A stretch of 9,308 bases of DNA, from assembly GCA_026983685.1 (NCBI GenBank), contig JALSTO010000238.1, positions 1 through 9,308 of the forward strand, given 5' to 3'. Below, in pieces: positions 7,153 through 9,308 of this stretch. Both the position numbers and the translations under genes were made by a program. The notes below the pieces were generated by a model. That model saw nothing but the letters and a program-made list of their open reading frames with translations. It had not been told where the DNA came from and searched no databases. Every line of letters begins with the position of its first letter. The stretch's first letter is position 1. The DNA comes from Aquificaceae bacterium (GTDB lineage Bacteria > Aquificota > Aquificia > Aquificales > Aquificaceae).

Positions 7153-7476
7153 TCAATTGTATCTTATTATCCTGACCTTCTCCAAGGTTATCAGCCCACC
7201 CTCAACAAGGCTGGATATCTCGGGGAGGACTTCCTCTATCTTCTCTTCACAGTCTATGATCTCCACAACAACGGGGAGGTCGGAGGATATTCCCAGAAGC
7301 CTCTGGCTGTGTAGCTCACCCGTCTTGCCGTATCCAAGTATCCCCCTGAAGACCGTAACCCCCGCAACACCCCTCTCTTTGCAGAGCTCCGTTATGAACT
7401 TGTAAAGGGGCTTTCCTTCCCTCCTCTCTCCCTCCTTTATGAAGATGCGAACCAGAATCGCCTCCCTGCACTTCAT
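7153..7476 (-). CDS. DUF190 PII-like protein, downstream paralogue
   Basis: Small cytosolic protein (107 aa) of the DUF190 family (COG1993), which has a PII-like ferredoxin fold and often accompanies crcB. Visible signatures are the first strand LVRIFIKEGE (8-17), GKPLYKFITELCKERGV (21-37), the core loop FRGILGYGKTGELHS (43-57), and DLPVVVEIID (66-75). It is about 45% identical by eye to the second DUF190 at 7838-8143, but has four extra N-terminal residues and a different basic C-terminus (RIIRYN versus RVWD). The start codon overlaps the crcB stop as ATGA and is preceded by a strong Shine-Dalgarno at 7487-7482. The biochemical role of these proteins is not established. A regulatory or accessory role in fluoride export is inferred from gene order. 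Confidence 0.85.
   Translation of the reverse strand: MKCREAILVRIFIKEGERREGKPLYKFITELCKERGVAGVTVFRGILGYGKTGELHSQRLLGISSDLPVVVEIIDCEEKIEEVLPEISSLVEGGLITLEKVRIIRYN
7156..7184 (-). promoter_or_regulatory. Putative promoter of the 54-aa membrane protein gene
   Basis: On the minus strand, TGGAGA (7184-7179) and TACAAT (7161-7156) are 17 bp apart, matching the consensus at 4 and 5 of 6 positions. The -10 ends 7 nt before the ATG at 7148. It lies over the last codons of the DUF190 gene, so it would let the small gene be expressed independently of the crcB operon. Confidence 0.4.
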
Positions 7477-7847
7477 ACCAGCCTCCCGAGGTTGTAGCCC
7501 AAAAGGGTCATGATTATCCCTATCACGTTCGTTCCTAGCACGTAGCCGAGGAACTTTGTGGTCTCGCCATCCATAAGGAGGTTGAGGCTCTCGTAGGAGA
7601 AAGTTGAGAAGGTTGTAAAGCCCCCAAGGAAGCCCGTTATTATGAAAGCCCTTACCTCTGGGGAGATAGCCATCCTCTCAACGAGGTAGGAGAAGGCAAA
7701 ACCTATGAGAAAGGCACCCAGAATATTAACGGCTAACGTTCCGATGGGGAACTCTATACCTGCCCTCGTCTGTACCACCTTGGAGAGGAAAAACCTCAGG
7801 ATGGAGCCCGCAGATCCACCGAGGGCGATGGCGATTATCAGTCCCAT
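7473..7847 (-). CDS. crcB: Fluoride ion channel CrcB/Fluc
   Basis: Four-helix inner-membrane fluoride channel that lets fluoride leave the cytosol; family members work as antiparallel dual-topology dimers. The length of 124 residues is typical. The TM1 motif GGSAGSILRFFLS is at 10-22. The TM2 motif PIGTLAVNILGAFLIGF is at 34-50, with the pore Asn41. The TM3 break GFLGGFTTFSTFSYE is at 72-86 and holds the central sodium-site loop and the two pore phenylalanines, Phe80 and Phe83. TM4 is about 99-120. All hallmark residues are kept, so it should be functional. There is one copy only, consistent with a homodimer rather than a paired heterodimeric Fluc. It overlaps the upstream DUF190 by 10 bp and the downstream one by 4 bp. 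The start is supported by GGAGGAGG at 7862-7855. No fluoride riboswitch fits in the 26-bp operon leader region. Confidence 0.95.
   Translation of the reverse strand: MGLIIAIALGGSAGSILRFFLSKVVQTRAGIEFPIGTLAVNILGAFLIGFAFSYLVERMAISPEVRAFIITGFLGGFTTFSTFSYESLNLLMDGETTKFLGYVLGTNVIGIIMTLLGYNLGRLV
7482..7487 (-). promoter_or_regulatory. Ribosome binding site of the downstream DUF190 gene
   Basis: GGGAGG on the minus strand, 5 nt before the ATG at 7476 and inside the crcB 3' end. It supports this start and contrasts with the missing Shine-Dalgarno in operon-first genes. Confidence 0.7.
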
Positions 7848-8143
7848 ACTCTTGCCTCCTCCATGCTGATAAGTCCTTTCCTGACGTACCTGCCTATATC
7901 TTCAACTATCTCTTCTACCATGCTTTCCTCAGTCACGAACTCAACTACCACGGGCAGACCGTAGGACAGGGCTTCAATCCCTTCGTAGTGATACTCTCCG
8001 GTAGTCCCGTAACCGAGGATAGCCCTCAGAACGACCGCTGTAGGAACACCCTTTTCCCTTAGAAGCTCAACAACCTTCTCGTAAACAGGGCTACCCTCTA
8101 TTTCCTCATCCTCTCTCAGGAATACCCTCACGAGAACTCCCAT
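7838..8143 (-). CDS. DUF190 PII-like protein, upstream paralogue
   Basis: First gene of the crcB operon, 101 residues, DUF190/COG1993 family. It begins MGVLVRVFLREDEEIEGSPV, the usual first strand and loop. It then has the helix VYEKVVELLREKGV, the core loop LRAILGYGTTGEYHYE (38-53) and GLPVVVEFVTEES (62-74). Compared with its partner at 7153-7476 it keeps R.ILGYG.TGE.H and LPVVVE. It differs in the loop after GKTGE/GTTGE and lacks the four extra N-terminal residues. The last 10 bp overlap the start of crcB. The ATG at 8143 has no Shine-Dalgarno, and a TAAAAT hexamer ends 8 nt upstream, suggesting leaderless initiation. Function in fluoride response is inferred from the operon; no ligand can be read from the sequence. 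Confidence 0.87.
   Translation of the reverse strand: MGVLVRVFLREDEEIEGSPVYEKVVELLREKGVPTAVVLRAILGYGTTGEYHYEGIEALSYGLPVVVEFVTEESMVEEIVEDIGRYVRKGLISMEEARVWD
7855..7862 (-). promoter_or_regulatory. Ribosome binding site of crcB
   Basis: GGAGGAGG on the minus strand, 7 nt before the crcB ATG at 7847, within the upstream DUF190 coding sequence. Confidence 0.7.
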
Positions 8144-8151
8144 CGGGCTTT

Positions 8152-8161
8152 ATTTTAAAAT
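8152..8161. promoter_or_regulatory. Shared palindromic -10 for divergent promoters
   Basis: The 10-bp perfect palindrome ATTTTAAAAT sits mid-way in the 26-bp gap between the DUF190-crcB operon and the 58-aa gene. It provides TAAAAT on the plus strand (8156-8161) and TAAAAT on the minus strand (8157-8152). Each ends exactly 8 nt before the ATG it would serve (8170 and 8143). No good -35 was seen on either strand, so the call rests on the symmetry, the spacing and the need for a promoter here. Confidence 0.45.
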
Positions 8162-8169
8162 CAATAGGC

Positions 8170-8346
8170 ATGAACGAGTCCATACTTTTGGAGATCAACG
8201 GAAAGAGAGTCCGACTCAAGGACTTCCCGATGAGAGCGCTTAGAGGAACAGTCTTGGGCTTTATCAAAAGCTTGAACCTTGAGGAGGAGCCGAAGGAGGT
8301 AAAGATAGTTATAAGGCTGGATGAAGAGGATAGTTCAAAGTCTTGA
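8170..8346 (+). CDS. Small conserved-type hypothetical protein (58 aa)
   Basis: Short gene from ATG 8170 to TGA 8344-8346. The protein begins MNESILLEINGKRVRLKDFP, continues with RALRGTVLGFIKSLNLEEE (22-40), and ends with a strand-like KEVKIVIRLDEED. The layout is beta strand, 'INGK' turn, loop, one amphipathic helix and a final beta strand. From memory it resembles short bacterial proteins of the pattern 'I.L.INGK...L..F......T..G...SLK......I.I', which have no known function; I cannot check this. It overlaps the rluD-type gene by 26 bp in another frame, so the two are probably co-transcribed and coupled. No Shine-Dalgarno precedes the ATG, and a TAAAAT hexamer ends 8 nt upstream. Confidence 0.65.
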   Translation: MNESILLEINGKRVRLKDFPMRALRGTVLGFIKSLNLEEEPKEVKIVIRLDEEDSSKS

Positions 8347-9289
8347 ATTCACAGTCACCGAAGAGAAAGCAGGAGAACGTCTTGACAACTTCCTCGTGAA
8401 AGCCTATCCAGAGCTATCAAGGACTTACATAAAGAAGCTCATAGAGGAAGGATTCGTTCTGGTAGAAGGACAGAGGAGAAAGCCTTCTTACAGGGTAAGG
8501 AAGGGAGAGGAAGTGCTCCTCAACGTACCAGAACCAGAATCCTTTGAGGTAGAAGCTGAAGATATACCTTTAGATATAATCTACGAGGATGAGGACATAG
8601 TAGTTCTTATAAAGCCCTGCGGGCTTGTGGTACATCCATCTCCGGGCTACAGCTCGGGAACCCTCGTAAACGCCCTTCTTTACCACATCGGAAAGCTTTC
8701 ATCAACTGGCGGGGTTGATAGACCCGGAATAGTTCACAGGCTTGACAAGGAAACCGCAGGTCTAATGGTTGTGGCAAAGAACGACAGAGCCCACAGGAGT
8801 CTGGTCCAACAGTTTGCAACGAGGAAGACAGAGAAACTTTACAGGGCTCTGGTCAAGGGTATTCCCCGTCAAAGGCACGGACTCATAGAGCTCCCCATAG
8901 GGAGACATCCCGTTGATAGAAAAAGGTTCTCCGTCAGAGCTAAGACATCAAAACCCGCAAAGACCGAGTTCTGGGTTCTGGAGGAGTTCAAATGGTTAGA
9001 TATGTCCCTGCTGAAGGTGAAGATATACACGGGAAGAACCCACCAGATAAGGGTGCACCTGTCTTCTATCGGGCACCCCATAGTAGGCGACACAACCTAC
9101 GGTTTTAAAAAGAGCTCTGCCCCTGCCGAGTTACTTCCTCTGCTCGGTGAGTGCAATATGCTCGTCGCTTACAGACTCGGCTTTTATCACCCCACAAGGG
9201 GTAACTGGGTGGTGTTTGAGATAGAGGACCCTCAGCCCTTCAGAGGCGTTCTTGAGAAGGTGAGGGAGCTACAGGGTTCCCTTGGTTGA
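8321..9289 (+). CDS. rluD: 23S rRNA pseudouridine synthase, RluD/RluA family
   Basis: Cytosolic enzyme converting uridines of large-subunit rRNA to pseudouridine. The 322 residues have an N-terminal S4 RNA-binding domain (about 17-70), including GERLDNFLVKAYPELSRTYI and KKLIEEGFVLVEG. The RluA-type catalytic domain follows: DEDIVVLIKPCGLVVHPSPG (90-109), then GIVHRLDKETAGLMVVAKND (136-155) with catalytic Asp142, then KLYRALVKG, TGRTHQIRVHLSSIGHPIVG and the final LGFYHP. The S4 domain and length fit RluD (positions 1911/1915/1917 in E. coli numbering), but RluC-like specificity cannot be ruled out from sequence alone. ATG 8321 is the first start available after an in-frame stop at 8312-8314. 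It lies inside the 58-aa gene, with a strong AAGGAGGT at 8293-8300 that is 20 nt away, too far for normal use, so translational coupling is likely. Confidence 0.92.
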   Translation: MKRIVQSLEFTVTEEKAGERLDNFLVKAYPELSRTYIKKLIEEGFVLVEGQRRKPSYRVRKGEEVLLNVPEPESFEVEAEDIPLDIIYEDEDIVVLIKPCGLVVHPSPGYSSGTLVNALLYHIGKLSSTGGVDRPGIVHRLDKETAGLMVVAKNDRAHRSLVQQFATRKTEKLYRALVKGIPRQRHGLIELPIGRHPVDRKRFSVRAKTSKPAKTEFWVLEEFKWLDMSLLKVKIYTGRTHQIRVHLSSIGHPIVGDTTYGFKKSSAPAELLPLLGECNMLVAYRLGFYHPTRGNWVVFEIEDPQPFRGVLEKVRELQGSLG

Positions 9290-9308
9290 AGGTACATCGC
9301 CTCCAACT

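Noticed and set aside
7009..7314. 101-codon plus-strand frame across the 54-aa gene and DUF190
   Set aside because: It is antisense to a recognised DUF190 protein and a membrane-helix frame, has no ribosome binding site, and its composition is not protein-like. The minus-strand reading explains this DNA better.
9269..9308. Possible C-terminus of a minus-strand gene entering from the right edge (reads VGGDVPSTKGTL then TAG at 9271-9269)
   Set aside because: Only 12 codons are visible and other minus-strand frames are also open to the edge, so no gene can be supported. Sequence to the right of the window would decide.

Overview
This window looks like a compact chromosomal segment from a thermophilic bacterium, most likely of the Aquificales (Aquifex, Hydrogenobacter or Thermocrinis type). 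Three things suggest this. The proteins are rich in Glu, Lys, Arg and Ile. AUA and AGG/AGA codons are common, and genes overlap or are separated by only 2-35 bp. GatA also resembles the Aquifex aeolicus protein as I remember it, including its MLW start. Nothing indicates phage, an insertion sequence, CRISPR or a plasmid. No tRNA or rRNA gene was seen, and no stretch over 300 bp lacks a gene.

Layout. (1) The 3' part of a large TPR-repeat gene, cut by the left edge (3-1610, +). (2) argF, ornithine carbamoyltransferase (1623-2540, +). (3) A two-gene operon converging on argF: a SagB-type nitroreductase-family gene (4922-4326, -) followed by glmS (4321-2543, -). (4) Divergent from it, gatA (4958-6400, +) with tsaB overlapping its stop by ATGA (6397-6987, +). 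(5) A minus-strand cluster of DUF190, crcB fluoride channel and a second DUF190 (8143-7153), followed by a 54-residue single-helix membrane protein (7148-6984) whose stop codon interlocks with that of tsaB. (6) Divergent from that cluster, a 58-residue gene (8170-8346, +) overlapping an RluD-type pseudouridine synthase gene (8321-9289, +).

How the genes relate. Most are housekeeping: arginine synthesis (argF), amino-sugar and cell-wall precursors (glmS), tRNA amidation (gatA), tRNA t6A modification (tsaB) and 23S rRNA pseudouridylation (rluD). The accessory part is the fluoride-export module, in which one crcB sits between two different DUF190 paralogues, with a tiny membrane protein gene just downstream.

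The most striking pattern is in the starts. All six genes that begin a transcription unit or could have their own promoter (argF, the nitroreductase gene, gatA, the 54-aa gene, the upstream DUF190 gene and the 58-aa gene) lack a Shine-Dalgarno sequence. Each has a -10-like hexamer ending just 6-8 nt before the ATG. Internal genes such as crcB and the downstream DUF190 have strong Shine-Dalgarno sequences. This points to leaderless mRNAs for first genes. Two of these promoters share one 10-bp palindrome at 8152-8161.
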